The translations under genes and the position numbers were made by a program. Of a stretch of 64,000 nt of DNA, positions 25,484-34,809 are shown in pieces. The notes beneath the pieces are model-generated. The model did not search any database. It was given only the letters and a program-made list of their open reading frames with translations, and was not told where the DNA came from. The stretch's first letter is position 1. The number at the start of each line of letters is the position of its first letter. The DNA is from Micromonospora echinaurantiaca (GTDB taxonomy: Bacteria > Actinomycetota > Actinomycetes > Mycobacteriales > Micromonosporaceae): positions 4,827,001 through 4,891,000 of the forward strand of contig NZ_LT607750.1 of NCBI RefSeq assembly GCF_900090235.1, written 5' to 3'.

Positions 25484-26635
25484 TCACGCCGTCGTCTCCG
25501 CGGTCCGGTCGGTGTCCCTGTCCTCGGCGGCGGCCAGCTGCCCACACGCTCCGTCGATCTCGCGGCCTCGGGTGTCCCGCACCGTCGTGGACACCCCGGC
25601 GTCGCGCAACCGCCGGACGAACTCCCGCTCGACCGGCTTCGGGCTGGCGTCCCAGCGGCTGCCCGGAGTCGGGTTGAGCGGGATCAGGTTCACGTGGGCC
25701 AGCTTGCCGGCCAGCAGCCGGCCGAGCAGGTCCGCTCGCCACGGCTGGTCGTTCACGTTCTTGATCATTGCGTACTCGATCGACACGCGCCGGCCCGTAC
25801 GGGCCGCGTAGTCCCACGCTGCGTCCAGCACCTCGGCTACCTTCCAGCGCTGGTTCACCGGCACGAGTTCGTCGCGCAGATCATCATCGGGGGCGTGCAA
25901 CGACAGCGCAAGAGTCACTGAGAGGTCTTCGCTGGCCAGTCGGCGGATGGCCGGAACCAGCCCCACCGTGGAAACGGTGATGTGCCGCTGGGACAGCCCG
26001 AGCCCCTCGGGCGCCGGCGCGATCAGCCGGCGGATCGCGGCGACCACCCGGTTGTAGTTGGCCAGCGGCTCGCCCATGCCCATGAAGACCACGTGCGACA
26101 GCCGCGGCGGCGACCCGGCCACCGCTCCGGAGGCGGCCACCCCGGCCAGGTAGACCGCCTGGTCGACGATCTCGGCGGTGGAGAGGTTGCGGGTCAGCCC
26201 GGCCTGGCCGGTGGCGCAGAACGGGCAGGCCATGCCGCAGCCGGCCTGGCTGGAGATGCAGACGGTGACCCGGTCCGGGTAGCCCATCAGCACGCTCTCC
26301 ACCAGCGAGCCGTCGTGCAGCCGCCAGAGCGCCTTGCGGGTCGCGCCGTCGTCGCAGGCCAACTCCCGTACCGGGGTGAGCAGCCGGGGCAGCAGCCGGT
26401 CGGCCAGCCGCTCTCGGGTCGCGGCCGGCAGATCGGTCATCTCGGCCGGGTCGCGGACCAGCCGACCGAAGTAGTGGGTGGAGACCTGCTTGGCGCGGAA
26501 CGCCGGCTCCCCCAACTCGGCGACCAGCGCCCGGCGACCGGCGAGGTCGAGGTCGGCGAGGTGGCGGGGTGGCATGCTCGCCCGGCGTGCGCCGGGGGCG
26601 TCCGGGTCCACGGGGATCAGGGGCAGGCTCGTCAT
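25484..26635 (-). CDS. rlmN: 23S rRNA (adenine(2503)-C2)/tRNA adenine-37 methyltransferase
   Basis: RlmN, a radical-SAM enzyme that methylates A2503 of 23S rRNA and A37 of some tRNAs. 383 residues. The radical-SAM cysteines are in [18 protein letters not shown] (about residues 128-145), with the SAM motif GMGEPLANY at about 190. The conserved catalytic Cys near the C terminus is in [16 protein letters not shown]. It is leftward in the cdsA-rlmN-DivIVA block, as in Mycobacterium. Confidence 0.96.
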   Translation of the reverse strand: MTSLPLIPVDPDAPGARRASMPPRHLADLDLAGRRALVAELGEPAFRAKQVSTHYFGRLVRDPAEMTDLPAATRERLADRLLPRLLTPVRELACDDGATRKALWRLHDGSLVESVLMGYPDRVTVCISSQAGCGMACPFCATGQAGLTRNLSTAEIVDQAVYLAGVAASGAVAGSPPRLSHVVFMGMGEPLANYNRVVAAIRRLIAPAPEGLGLSQRHITVSTVGLVPAIRRLASEDLSVTLALSLHAPDDDLRDELVPVNQRWKVAEVLDAAWDYAARTGRRVSIEYAMIKNVNDQPWRADLLGRLLAGKLAHVNLIPLNPTPGSRWDASPKPVEREFVRRLRDAGVSTTVRDTRGREIDGACGQLAAAEDRDTDRTAETTA

Positions 26636-26739
26636 GGCGCGTCCAGTCTGTCACGCCGGATGGCGGACGCACCTGTCCGGACGTGCCGAATCGACCCTGG
26701 CCTCGCGGAGGACCCCGGCACCAGGACGTGACCCATGCC

Positions 26740-27936
26740 TCAGCCCGCCACCGGCGCGACGACCACCAGCAGCAGGTACGCGGTCGGCAGGGCGAACAGG
26801 ATCGAGTCGAGCCGGTCCATCAGCCCGCCGTGGCCGGGCAGCAGGTTGCTCATGTCCTTGATGCCCAGGTCCCGCTTGATCATGGATTCGGCGAGGTCGC
26901 CGAGGACCGCCGCGACCGAGACCGCCAGGCCGAAGAGCGCGCCCCACCACGGGGCGACGTCGAGGAGCAGCCAGAGCAGCAGGGCGCTGCCGAGCGCCGC
27001 CGCGGTGACCGAGCCGGCGAAGCCCTCCCAGGACTTCTTCGGACTGATCGCCGGCGCCATCGGGTGCTTGCCGAAGGCCACCCCGGCCGCGTACCCGCCG
27101 GTGTCGGAGAGCACCACCGCGACCAGGGTGACCAGCACCCGCAGGTGGCCGTCGTCGGGCACCGCCGCCAGCAGCGCGGCGAAACCGCCGAGGAACGGCA
27201 CGTAGACCGCGATCAGCGTGGCCGCGGTGAGGTCGCGCTGGTAGCCGCCGGGACCGTCGCCCAGCCGCCAGACCATCGTGCCGAGGACGGTGACCAGCAG
27301 GCCGAGGCTGAGCGCGTCGGGGCCGGCGAACCAGGCCAACCCGACGGTGAGCACCCCGCCGGCGATCAGCGGCACCAGCGGCGGGTGGGCGCCGCTGCGG
27401 CGTACCGCCCGGGCCATCTCCCACACCCCGACGCCGACCGCGGCGGCGACCACCACCAGGAAGGCCGGCCGGTAGAGGAACAGCGGCAGCAGGATCGCGC
27501 CGACGCCGAGACCCAGGCCGACCGCGATGGCGGCGGGCAGGTTGCGCCCGGCCCGGCTCGGCTGGGTCGGCGGGCGGTCGGCGCTGGCCCGGCGCCGCCC
27601 GCGCGCCCGCCGGCCGCGCGGAGGCTCCGGGTCTGGCGCGGGCTCCGGCTCCCGGTCGGGCCGCACCGGCTCCAGTTGGGCGGTCGGGTAGTCGTCCGGG
27701 TCGCGGTGGCCGTTGATGCCGGCCGGCCGCTCGTCGTACGGCTGATCGCGGTACGCCTCCGGGTACGGATCGGCCGGCGGGCGGGTCAGCCCACGCGGCT
27801 CGGCGTACCGGTCCGGAACCGGGCGGCGGTCCCACGGGGCCGGTTCGACGTCCGGCTCGGGCCAGGGCAGGGCGGTCGGGCGGTCCGGGCGGTCCCAGCC
27901 GCGCGGCTCACCACCGTAGGGGTCGAGGTGGGACAT
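26740..27936 (-). CDS. cdsA: Phosphatidate cytidylyltransferase
   Basis: CdsA, which makes CDP-diacylglycerol from phosphatidate and CTP at the membrane, the entry to phospholipid head-group synthesis. 398 residues. The first 125 are a charged disordered extension common in actinobacteria; the rest has eight or so membrane helices. The C-terminal signature S.KRDLGIKD.SNLLPGHGG.MDRLDS (about residues 355-385) is complete. GTG at 27939 and ATG at 27936 are adjacent; I use the ATG. It lies downstream of frr in the same direction, separated by a terminator, so it probably has its own promoter. Confidence 0.95.
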   Translation of the reverse strand: MSHLDPYGGEPRGWDRPDRPTALPWPEPDVEPAPWDRRPVPDRYAEPRGLTRPPADPYPEAYRDQPYDERPAGINGHRDPDDYPTAQLEPVRPDREPEPAPDPEPPRGRRARGRRRASADRPPTQPSRAGRNLPAAIAVGLGLGVGAILLPLFLYRPAFLVVVAAAVGVGVWEMARAVRRSGAHPPLVPLIAGGVLTVGLAWFAGPDALSLGLLVTVLGTMVWRLGDGPGGYQRDLTAATLIAVYVPFLGGFAALLAAVPDDGHLRVLVTLVAVVLSDTGGYAAGVAFGKHPMAPAISPKKSWEGFAGSVTAAALGSALLLWLLLDVAPWWGALFGLAVSVAAVLGDLAESMIKRDLGIKDMSNLLPGHGGLMDRLDSILFALPTAYLLLVVVAPVAG

Positions 27937-28214
27937 CACGCACCGAGCGGAGCCGGTTCGAGATCCACCACATGACGCAAACGCACAACCATCCCCTACA
28001 GGCCCGACTGCTCCTCCGGTCGACCGGCCCGACGACCGGTCGATTCCCGCCGTTCACCGCGAGGTGGCCGGGAATCCTGCCGAGCCTACTGCACCCGCCG
28101 GGCCGGCACGGCGGACGATGTCCCGGCCTCCCGCCCGGCCCACCCGACACCCCGCCGACCAGGCACACAAGCCGGGGCGACGCGTCCCGTCGCCACCGCC
28201 GGCCCGGATCGGCA
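27937..28214. other. Intergenic region upstream of cdsA
   Basis: This stretch, together with the terminator to its right, separates cdsA from frr. It contains two overlapping palindromes around 28016-28042 (CGGTCGACCG and CGACCGGTCG), possibly a regulatory site for cdsA. I see no gene. Confidence 0.4.
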
Positions 28215-28248
28215 CGAGGCCCGCCCCCCGGGCCGGGGACGGGCCTCG
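28215..28248 (-). terminator. Terminator after frr
   Basis: A hairpin with 9-base arms CGAGGCCCG (28215-28223) and CGGGCCTCG (28240-28248), 21 bases beyond the frr stop codon. It should end the pyrH-frr transcript. Confidence 0.75.
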
Positions 28249-28268
28249 CCTGACGACGTACGGCTGGC

Positions 28269-28826
28269 TCAGACCTCGAGCAGCTCGGTTTCCTTGTGCT
28301 TGACCAGGTCGTCGACGTTGGCCACGTAGCGCTGGGTCAGGTCGTCCAGCTCCTTCTCGGCGCGGCGGCCCTCGTCCTCGCCGACCTCACCGTCCTTGAC
28401 CAGCCGGTCGAGCTCCTCCTTGCCGCGGCGGCGGATGTTGCGGATCGCCACCTTGGCCTCCTCACCCTTGTGCCGGGCCACCTTGATCATGTCGCGGCGG
28501 CGCTCCTCGGTCATCTGGGGAAGCAGGATGCGCAGCTGGTTGCCCTCGTTGTTGGGGTTCACCCCGAGGTCGGAATCGCGGATCGCCTTCTCCATGGCGT
28601 TGATCTGCGAGTTGTCGTACGGCTTGATGATGGCCATCCGCGGCTCCGGGATGGCCACGGACGCCATCTGGGTCAGCGGCGTCGGCGTTCCGTAGTAGTC
28701 GATGATGACCTTGGAGAACATGGCCGGAGTGGCGCGGCCGGTGCGGATGGCCCCGAACTCCTCCTTGGCGTGCTCGACCGCACGCTCCATCTTCTCCTCG
28801 GCCTCGAGGAGGGTGTCGTCGATCAC
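28269..28826 (-). CDS. frr: Ribosome recycling factor
   Basis: RRF, 185 residues, the normal length. With EF-G it splits the post-termination ribosome. The family motifs are clear: [31 protein letters not shown] in the helical domain and [45 protein letters not shown] in the long helix. Start is GTG. It follows pyrH leftward, the universal order. Confidence 0.98.
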   Translation of the reverse strand: MIDDTLLEAEEKMERAVEHAKEEFGAIRTGRATPAMFSKVIIDYYGTPTPLTQMASVAIPEPRMAIIKPYDNSQINAMEKAIRDSDLGVNPNNEGNQLRILLPQMTEERRRDMIKVARHKGEEAKVAIRNIRRRGKEELDRLVKDGEVGEDEGRRAEKELDDLTQRYVANVDDLVKHKETELLEV

Positions 28827-28905
28827 CGGTCTCCTCGCCTCCTTCTGTGCTCGTCGTGGGCTGTGCTGGGTGTCGGAGGACCGTCGGGTGGGCCGCGGAG
28901 CCCGC

Positions 28906-29673
28906 TCAGGCGGTGATCAGGGTGCCGATCTTCTCGCCCGCCACGGCACGGATGATGGTGTCGTCGCCCTGCGCGCCGAAGACCAGCATCGGCAGGCCGT
29001 TCTCCATGCAGAGGCTGAACGCGGCGGCGTCGGCGACCCGGAGGTTGCGCTGCAGCACCTCGGAGAAGGTGACCGAGTCGAACTTGCTGGCGGTCGGGTC
29101 GACCCGGGGGTCGGCGGTGTAGACGCCGTCGACGCCGTTCTTGCTCATCAGCACCACGTCGGCGCGGATCTCCAGCGCGCGCTGGGCGGCCACCGTGTCG
29201 GTGGAGAAGTACGGCATCCCGGCGCCCGCGCCGAAGATCACCACGCGGCCCTTCTCCAGGTGCCGGATCGCGCGCAGCGGGATGTACGGCTCGGCGACCT
29301 GGGCCATCGTGATCGCGCTCTGCACGCGGGTCTCGATGCCCTCCTTCTCCAGGAAGTCCTGCAACGCGAGGCAGTTCATCACCGTGCCGAGCATGCCCAT
29401 GTAGTCGGCCCGGGCCCGGTCCATGCCGCGCTTCTGCAACTCGGCGCCGCGGAAGAAGTTGCCGCCGCCGACCACCACGGAGACCTGCACGCCGCGGCGG
29501 GCCACGGTGGCGATCTGCCGGGCGACGGCCTGTACGACGTCCGGGTCGACCCCGACCGCGCCACCGCCGAACACCTCGCCGGAGAGCTTCAGCACCACCC
29601 GGCGGGCACGGCCGGGAGGCGGCGCCGTCGGATCGTCCGCCGCCAGCGTCCGGTCACTCACAACCTGCGTCAT
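28906..29673 (-). CDS. pyrH: UMP kinase
   Basis: UMP kinase, phosphorylating UMP to UDP with ATP; hexameric, allosteric. 255 residues, about 15 longer at the N terminus than typical. The start of the domain is [15 protein letters not shown], and the UMP-binding and family motifs [23 protein letters not shown] and [24 protein letters not shown] are all present. It is leftward between tsf and frr as usual. Confidence 0.97.
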   Translation of the reverse strand: MTQVVSDRTLAADDPTAPPPGRARRVVLKLSGEVFGGGAVGVDPDVVQAVARQIATVARRGVQVSVVVGGGNFFRGAELQKRGMDRARADYMGMLGTVMNCLALQDFLEKEGIETRVQSAITMAQVAEPYIPLRAIRHLEKGRVVIFGAGAGMPYFSTDTVAAQRALEIRADVVLMSKNGVDGVYTADPRVDPTASKFDSVTFSEVLQRNLRVADAAAFSLCMENGLPMLVFGAQGDDTIIRAVAGEKIGTLITA

Positions 29674-29748
29674 CCGCCCCGCCCTTTCCCACGCGCGCGC
29701 CCCGTGCGCCGCATACCGCGAACCTGCCGCTGCCGACCCTATGTGACA

Positions 29749-29788
29749 AGGAGGCCGCGGTGCCTGTCACGTACACCGGCGGCCTCCT
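29749..29788 (-). terminator. Terminator after tsf
   Basis: A hairpin with perfect 10-base arms AGGAGGCCGC (29749-29758) and GCGGCCTCCT (29779-29788), about 45 bases past the tsf stop and before pyrH. It likely ends the rpsB-tsf transcript. Confidence 0.75.
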
Positions 29789-29833
29789 CGTCGACGTTCC
29801 TGCCCACGGGCGCGTCGCGCCCGATCAGGCGAC

Positions 29834-30688
29834 TCAGGCCTGGCCGACCTCGAACCGCACGAAGCGGGTGACCTCGATGCCGGCCTCGGCCAGCATCTGC
29901 TTCACCGTCTTCTTGTTGTCGGCCACCGACGCCTGCTCGATCAGGACGTAGTCCTTGAAGAAGGCGTTGACCCGACCCTCGACGATCTTCGGCAGCGCCG
30001 CCTCGGGCTTGTTCTCCTCGCGGGCGGTCTGCTCGGCGATGCGCCGCTCCGACTCGACCACGTCGGCCGGCACCTCGTCGCGGGTGAGGTACTTCGGCCG
30101 CATCGCCGCGATCTGCATGGCGACCGCCCGGGCGTCCGAGTCCGACGCCTCGTCGTCCGGGGTCGACCGGCCGGCGCTCGCCGCGGCGGTGGTGTACTCC
30201 ACCAGCACGCCGACGGCCGGCGGCAGGTCCTGGCTCTTGCGGTGCAGGTAGACCGCGGTGGTGCCGTCGACCTTGGCGAACCGGTTGAGCACCAGCTTCT
30301 CGCCGATCTTGGCGGACTGCTCCTGGATCAGGTCGGCGACGGTCTTGCCGTCCAGCTCGCTCGCCAGCAGCTCCTCGGCGTTGGTCACGCCGGTGCGCGC
30401 GCCGTGCTCGACCAGCTGCTGTGCGAGCGCGATGAAGGCGTCGGTCTTGGCGACGAAGTCGGTCTCGCAGTTCAGCTCGAGCAGCGCCTTGTCGGAGTGC
30501 GCGATCAGCCCGTTGGCGGCGGTACGACCGGCACGCTTGCCGACGTCCTTGGCGCCCTTGACGCGCAGGATCTCGATGGCCTTGTCGAAGTCGCCCTCGG
30601 CCTCGGTCAGCGCCTTCTTGCTGTCCATCATGCCGGCGCCGGTGAGGTCGCGGAGCTTCTTGACGTCCGCGGCGGTGAATTGGGACAT
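29834..30688 (-). CDS. tsf: Elongation factor Ts
   Basis: EF-Ts, the nucleotide exchange factor for EF-Tu. 284 residues. The N-terminal signature [28 protein letters not shown] (with the TDFV motif of EF-Tu contact as [12 protein letters not shown]) is intact. The C-terminal core carries [23 protein letters not shown]. It is downstream of rpsB, with a hairpin in the gap. Confidence 0.98.
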   Translation of the reverse strand: MSQFTAADVKKLRDLTGAGMMDSKKALTEAEGDFDKAIEILRVKGAKDVGKRAGRTAANGLIAHSDKALLELNCETDFVAKTDAFIALAQQLVEHGARTGVTNAEELLASELDGKTVADLIQEQSAKIGEKLVLNRFAKVDGTTAVYLHRKSQDLPPAVGVLVEYTTAAASAGRSTPDDEASDSDARAVAMQIAAMRPKYLTRDEVPADVVESERRIAEQTAREENKPEAALPKIVEGRVNAFFKDYVLIEQASVADNKKTVKQMLAEAGIEVTRFVRFEVGQA

Positions 30689-30772
30689 GGCTCTCTCTTC
30701 GGTGTTGAGACGGCGTGTGGATGGTCAGAGGTGCCGGTTACCCGGATCCGGGCCGGATGTGCCCGGTGGGCC

Positions 30773-30818
30773 CGTCGCCACCCCGCCATCCGCCGAAACG
30801 GACGACGGGGCGGCGACG
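30773..30818 (-). terminator. Hairpin between rpsB and tsf (attenuator)
   Basis: Inverted repeat with 13-base arms and one mismatch, CGTCGCCACCCCG (30773-30785) and CGGGGCGGCGACG (30806-30818), just after the rpsB stop. It is probably a partial terminator that lowers tsf relative to rpsB expression; in E. coli also these genes are separated by an attenuating structure. Confidence 0.6.
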
Positions 30819-30825
30819 GTGCGCC

Positions 30826-31659
30826 TCACTCCGCGGCGGCGGCGGCCGGCTGCTCCGGCTGGTCCTCGGCCTTCTTCGGCTCCTCGAGCAGCTCACGCTC
30901 CCACTCGGCGAGCGGCTCGTCGGCGGCCACGCCCGGCTCCGGCTTCTCGTCGGTGCCCCGGCGGCGGCCGGAACGAGCGATCAGGCCGTCCGCGACGGCG
31001 GCGGCGACGACCTTGGTCAGCAGCTCGGCCGAGCGGATCGCGTCGTCGTTGCCCGGGATCGGGAAGTCGACCTCGTCCGGGTCACAGTTGGTGTCGAGCA
31101 CGGCGATCACCGGGATGCCCAGCTTGCGGGCCTCGTCGACGGCGATGTGCTCCTTCTTGGTGTCGACCACCCAGATCGCGGCCGGGAGCTTCTGCATGTC
31201 CCGCAGGCCACCGAGGGTGCGGGACAGCTTCTCCTTCTCGCGGGAGAGCTGCAGGGTCTCCTTCTTGGTGTAGCCGGCGGCGGTGCCGCTCAGGTCACCG
31301 AGGGCCTCCAGCTCCTTCATCCGCTGCAGCCGCTTGTACACGGTCTGGAAGTTGGTCAGCATGCCGCCGAGCCAACGGTGGTTGACGTACGGCTGGCCGA
31401 CCCGGGTCGCCTGCTCGGCGATCGCCTCCTGGGCCTGCTTCTTGGTGCCGACGAAGAGGATGCTGCCACCCTCGGCGACGGTGCCGCGCACGAAGTCGTA
31501 GGCCTTCTCGATGTAGTCGAGGGTCTGGCGCAGGTCGATGATGTAGATACCGTTGCGCTCGGTGAAGATGAAGCGCTTCATCTTCGGGTTCCAGCGCCGG
31601 GTCTGGTGCCCGAAGTGGACACCGCTCTCCAGCAGCTGGCGCATGGTCACGACGGCCAT
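30826..31659 (-). CDS. rpsB: 30S ribosomal protein S2
   Basis: S2, 277 residues. The signature [27 protein letters not shown] at the N terminus and [26 protein letters not shown] towards the C terminus are typical. It starts with ATG at 31659 after AAGGAG. The C-terminal 35 residues are an acidic Ala/Pro/Glu extension found in actinobacterial S2. Confidence 0.98.
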   Translation of the reverse strand: MAVVTMRQLLESGVHFGHQTRRWNPKMKRFIFTERNGIYIIDLRQTLDYIEKAYDFVRGTVAEGGSILFVGTKKQAQEAIAEQATRVGQPYVNHRWLGGMLTNFQTVYKRLQRMKELEALGDLSGTAAGYTKKETLQLSREKEKLSRTLGGLRDMQKLPAAIWVVDTKKEHIAVDEARKLGIPVIAVLDTNCDPDEVDFPIPGNDDAIRSAELLTKVVAAAVADGLIARSGRRRGTDEKPEPGVAADEPLAEWERELLEEPKKAEDQPEQPAAAAAE

Positions 31660-31894
31660 GGTGGGGTACTCCTTGCGTCCCTGGTTGTCCCGCCCGGCCG
31701 GCGGCCGGGCGTCCTGGCGCCCGGTCGCCGGCCATGGCGGGCCCGACCAAGATCGGGACCAGGGAGGCCGTCGCCCCACGACGGCTCGTGGAGAGGGCGC
31801 GCGAGGTCGACCGCGCGAGGCGGTCGCCAGTCGACCAGTGTACGCCCCTTCCCCGCCCGACGACCCCGGGGTGCGCGCGGCACCGGCCGGACGG

Positions 31895-33172
31895 TCAGTT
31901 CGCGGCGAGAGCGGCGGCGACGAAGAGCACCAGGCCGACCGTCAAGTACGCCGTCGGCGGGCGCAGCCAGCCCCGGCCCCCGTCCGCCAGCGCCAGCCCA
32001 CCGGTGCGCAGCCCGTAGAGACCGACCGCGAAGATCGGCAGGCCGCAGACCAGGAACGTGCCGACGACCACGTCGGCGGCCGACACCGGATCACCCGTCA
32101 CGCCGGTGAGCAGCACCCGCAGCGCGGGGATCTCGAAGACCGCCACCAGCACCGCGAAGAGCACAGCCAGCGCCGGCCGGCGGGTCCGGTAGACGCCGTC
32201 GCCGACCGGCACTCCCGGGCCGACCGCCGGCGGGTAGGCCAGCGGTTCGCCGCGCGGACCGACCGACGGCATCGGCCCGGTCGGCATCTCCAGCGGGTGC
32301 GGCGCCTCCGGGACCGGGCTGGCCGGCTGCGCCGGATGCGTCGGCTCGGCCCCCCGTCCGGGCGCCTCCCCGGAGCGGGCCGGCTCGGTCGCGCGGGCGG
32401 GCTCGACGATCGGATACCCGGCCAGCGGGGCCGGCCGCATCGGGTCAGCACCCGCACCGGGCAGCGGGGCCGGCCGCATCGGGCCGGCATCGGCGGCACC
32501 GGCACCGGTCGACGGGTCCGTGGCGAGCATGGCGGGCGTGGCGGGTGTGGCGCTGTCGCGCGATTCCCAGGCGGCCCGACGGCCCGGACGGTCGCCGGGC
32601 AGCTCACCGGAGGTCTCCACCGGGTCCGGTTCCGCCCGGCCCGAGCGGCCCGTCCGGTATCCGTCCGGCTCGCCCCGGCTGTCCCCCCGCGGGTCGACGG
32701 CGGCGTACCGTCCCGGGTCCACCGCGGCGAACCGCCCCGAGTCGGGCTCCGCCCCGAAGCGACCGGAGTCCTGCTCCGCCCTCAACCGCCCGGAGTCTGG
32801 GTCTACCGGGAAGCGTCCGCTGTCCGGCTGGACGAAGCGCCCGGTGTCGGGTTCCGCCCCGAAGCGACCGTTGTCCGGGTCGGCGCCGAAGCGACCGGGG
32901 TCTCCGTTACGGCCAGCGAGGTCGGCGTACCGGCCCGCCTCGGCGGCCCGCTGCTCCGGCGGTCGGAACTCGTCGTCCCGGTACCGCGGCCCGGCCGCCG
33001 CACGCCAGTCCGCTTCGCCGTAGCCGCGCTCCGCTTCACCGGAATACCAGCGCGGCTCCTGATCTTCGGCAGAACTCCGTCGTCCGTCCACGTCCGGCAC
33101 CGTATGTGACCCGTCGGGCAGGCGCCATTCGCCCCCCGGCCAGGCATTCCACCTGCTCGGCCACCACCGCAC
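31895..33172 (-). CDS. Membrane protein with tandem GRF repeats (unknown function)
   Basis: A 425-residue protein I do not recognise. The first part carries about nine tandem copies of a roughly 10-residue unit around D-x-GRF-x-AEPD (about residues 80-150), encoded by imperfect DNA repeats at 32720-32930. A Pro/Ala-rich stretch follows, and the last 120 residues contain about three membrane helices ([60 protein letters not shown]). The GTG at 33172 is a reasonable start ([16 protein letters not shown]). The repeated part should be disordered and cytoplasmic. It lies between rpsB and yraN, where other actinobacteria also keep small membrane proteins. Confidence 0.65.
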   Translation of the reverse strand: MRWWPSRWNAWPGGEWRLPDGSHTVPDVDGRRSSAEDQEPRWYSGEAERGYGEADWRAAAGPRYRDDEFRPPEQRAAEAGRYADLAGRNGDPGRFGADPDNGRFGAEPDTGRFVQPDSGRFPVDPDSGRLRAEQDSGRFGAEPDSGRFAAVDPGRYAAVDPRGDSRGEPDGYRTGRSGRAEPDPVETSGELPGDRPGRRAAWESRDSATPATPAMLATDPSTGAGAADAGPMRPAPLPGAGADPMRPAPLAGYPIVEPARATEPARSGEAPGRGAEPTHPAQPASPVPEAPHPLEMPTGPMPSVGPRGEPLAYPPAVGPGVPVGDGVYRTRRPALAVLFAVLVAVFEIPALRVLLTGVTGDPVSAADVVVGTFLVCGLPIFAVGLYGLRTGGLALADGGRGWLRPPTAYLTVGLVLFVAAALAAN

Positions 33173-33313
33173 TCCAAGATCGTCTGATGGTCAGCAGGTG
33201 CGGGTGAGCCGCTCTGTCCTGCTCAGCAGCAGACGATCATGGGCGGCCCGGCAACGCTGAGCGGGGGGCCGGACGGCGTGGCCATAGCACGGCGGGGGCA
33301 TGATCGTCCGTTC

Positions 33314-33342
33314 GTCCACAGCCGCTCCCGCTGTCCACAGCC
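33314..33342. repeat. Paired GTCCACAGCC motifs (DnaA-box-like)
   Basis: GTCCACAGCC occurs at 33314-33323 and 33333-33342, 19 bases apart, upstream of yraN. Each nine-base core differs by one base from the actinobacterial DnaA box TTGTCCACA. A near-identical pair with the same spacing lies in the opposite orientation at 54604-54635. Confidence 0.5.
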
Positions 33343-33391
33343 TGCCGGTTCGGGGCGGCGGGTACGGCCCGGTCCGCGGGACCGTGCCGGC

Positions 33392-33751
33392 ATGACGATG
33401 CGGAACCAGGCGGTCGGCGCGTACGGCGAGCGCTGCGCGGTGCGGCACCTCATCGAGGCGGGGCTGCGCCCGGTGGCCCGGAACTGGCGCTGCCCCGCCG
33501 GGGAGATCGACATCATCGCCTGGGACGGGCCGGTACTCGCGTTCTGCGAGGTGAAGACCCGGGGCACGGGCGAGTTCGGCACCCCGGCCGAGGCGGTCGT
33601 CCCGGCCAAGGCCCGCCGGTTGCGCGGCCTGGCCGCCCGGTGGCTGGCCGAGACCGGCACCACCGCCGACGAGGTCCGCTTCGACGTGATCGCGGTACGG
33701 CTCGGCGACGCCGGGGCGGCCCGGGTGGAGCACCTGAAGGGGGCGTTCTGA
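33392..33751 (+). CDS. yraN: YraN family (UPF0102) nuclease-fold protein
   Basis: A 119-residue protein of the YraN/UPF0102 family, with a restriction-endonuclease-like fold. Motifs: GAYGERCAVRHLIEAGL (conserved Gly-Glu), NWRCPAGEIDIIAWDG and LAFCEVKTRGTGEFG, giving the E..D..ExK pattern of the fold. It is encoded next to comM and dprA in most bacteria and is linked to DNA processing by context only. The ATG at 33392 was chosen; another lies two codons on. Confidence 0.9.
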   Translation: MTMRNQAVGAYGERCAVRHLIEAGLRPVARNWRCPAGEIDIIAWDGPVLAFCEVKTRGTGEFGTPAEAVVPAKARRLRGLAARWLAETGTTADEVRFDVIAVRLGDAGAARVEHLKGAF

Positions 33752-33823
33752 GATGCCTGACGTGAGCGGGTGGTGCGGTCCGGCGGGCGGTCGGGGTGGC
33801 GCCGACGGGAGAGGAGTGCCGGC

Positions 33824-34756
33824 ATGAGCTACGCCAAGGTGCTCTGTGTGGGGCTGGTCGGGGTGACCGGGCACCTCGTCGAGGTGGAGGCCGACCTCGC
33901 GCCCGGCCTGCCAGCGGTGGTGATCTCCGGCCTGCCGGACACCGCCTTGCACGAGGCCCGGGACCGGGTCCGGGCGGCCGTGGTCAACTCCGGCCAGCGT
34001 TGGCCGAACCGGCGGATCACCCTCAACCTGCTGCCCGCCACCCTGCCGAAGTTCGGTTCGGCGTTCGACCTGGCCATCGCGGCGGCCTTGCTGGGCGGCT
34101 CCGGCGAGCTGCCGCTACTCCCGCTGGAGCGGGTGGTGGTCCTCGGTGAACTGGGACTCGACGGCACGGTCCGGCCGGTGCGCGGCGTGCTGCCGATGGT
34201 CGCGGCGGCGGCCCGGGCCGGCGTCGACCGGGTGATCGTGCCGGCCGACAACGCCGCCGAGGCGGCGGTCATCCCCGGGATCCGGGTCCGCGCGGTGGAC
34301 ACCCTGCACCGGTTGGTCAGCTTCGTCCGCGACGGCGAGCCGCTGATCGAACCGGCCGCCGACGAGCCACCGCCGGCCGGGGAGGGCCCCGATCTGGCCG
34401 AGGTCGCCGGGCAGGAGCTGGGCCGGCGGGCGCTGGAGGTGGCGGCGGCCGGCGGCCACCACCTCGCGCTGCTCGGGCCGCCCGGAGCCGGCAAGACCAT
34501 GCTCGCCGAGCGGCTGCCGTCGATCCTCCCCGAACTGGACGACGCGGACGCGTTGGAGGTCACGGCACTGCACTCGATCGCCGGACTGCTGCCGGCGGGC
34601 GGCCGGCTGATCCGCCGCCCGCCGTTCCAGGCGCCGCACCACAGCGCCACCGTGCCGTCGCTGGTCGGCGGCGGCTCGGGGCTGGCCCGCCCGGGCGCGG
34701 TGTCGCTGGCCCACCGAGGGGTGCTCTTCCTTGACGACGCGAAGTCAAACCTTTGA
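33824..34756 (+). pseudogene. comM: comM (yifB) 5' part, interrupted by the integrative element
   Basis: The N-terminal 304 residues of ComM/YifB, a Mg-chelatase-like AAA+ helicase. ComM promotes branch migration during natural transformation in Gram-negative bacteria; the role in actinobacteria is not settled. The ChlI-like domain (about 1-190), Walker A GPPGAGKTML (about 218-227) and the start of Walker B (GVLFLD) are intact. The frame then enters the element and ends after six foreign codons (DAKSNL) at 34756. Walker B lacks its Glu, so the fragment should be inactive. The remaining codons resume at 46669. Precise excision at GACGA restores a 506-residue protein. Confidence 0.93.
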
Positions 34757-34760
34757 CGCC
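34733..34760 (+). other. attL: core GACGA plus element arm
   Basis: The comM sequence GTGCTCTTCCTT leads into the core GACGA (34733-34737), then the element arm ending ACCTTTGACGCC (34749-34760). That arm is the inverted partner of GGCGTCAATGGT at 46649-46660. Joining both ends gives a 48-bp attP centred on GA. Confidence 0.85.
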
Positions 34761-34781
34761 GCCCCCCTGCTCACCTACCCT
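34753..34781 (+). promoter_or_regulatory. Predicted int promoter overlapping the att arm
   Basis: TTGACG (34753-34758), 17 bases, then TACCCT (34776-34781) matches a housekeeping sigma promoter. Its -35 box is part of the attP arm, so integrase bound to its own site would cover the promoter. The int GTG lies 29 bases past the -10. An inverted repeat CCCTGCC/GGCAGGG (34778-34784, 34797-34803) brackets the expected start site. Confidence 0.6.
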
Positions 34782-34809
34782 GCCCAAGCATCCAGTGGCA
34801 GGGGGAAAC

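Noticed and set aside
34753..34809. Using the TTG at 34753 as the integrase start
   Set aside because: It lies in the attP arm and on the predicted -35 box; the GTG at 34810 has a good ribosome site and starts right at the resolvase fold.
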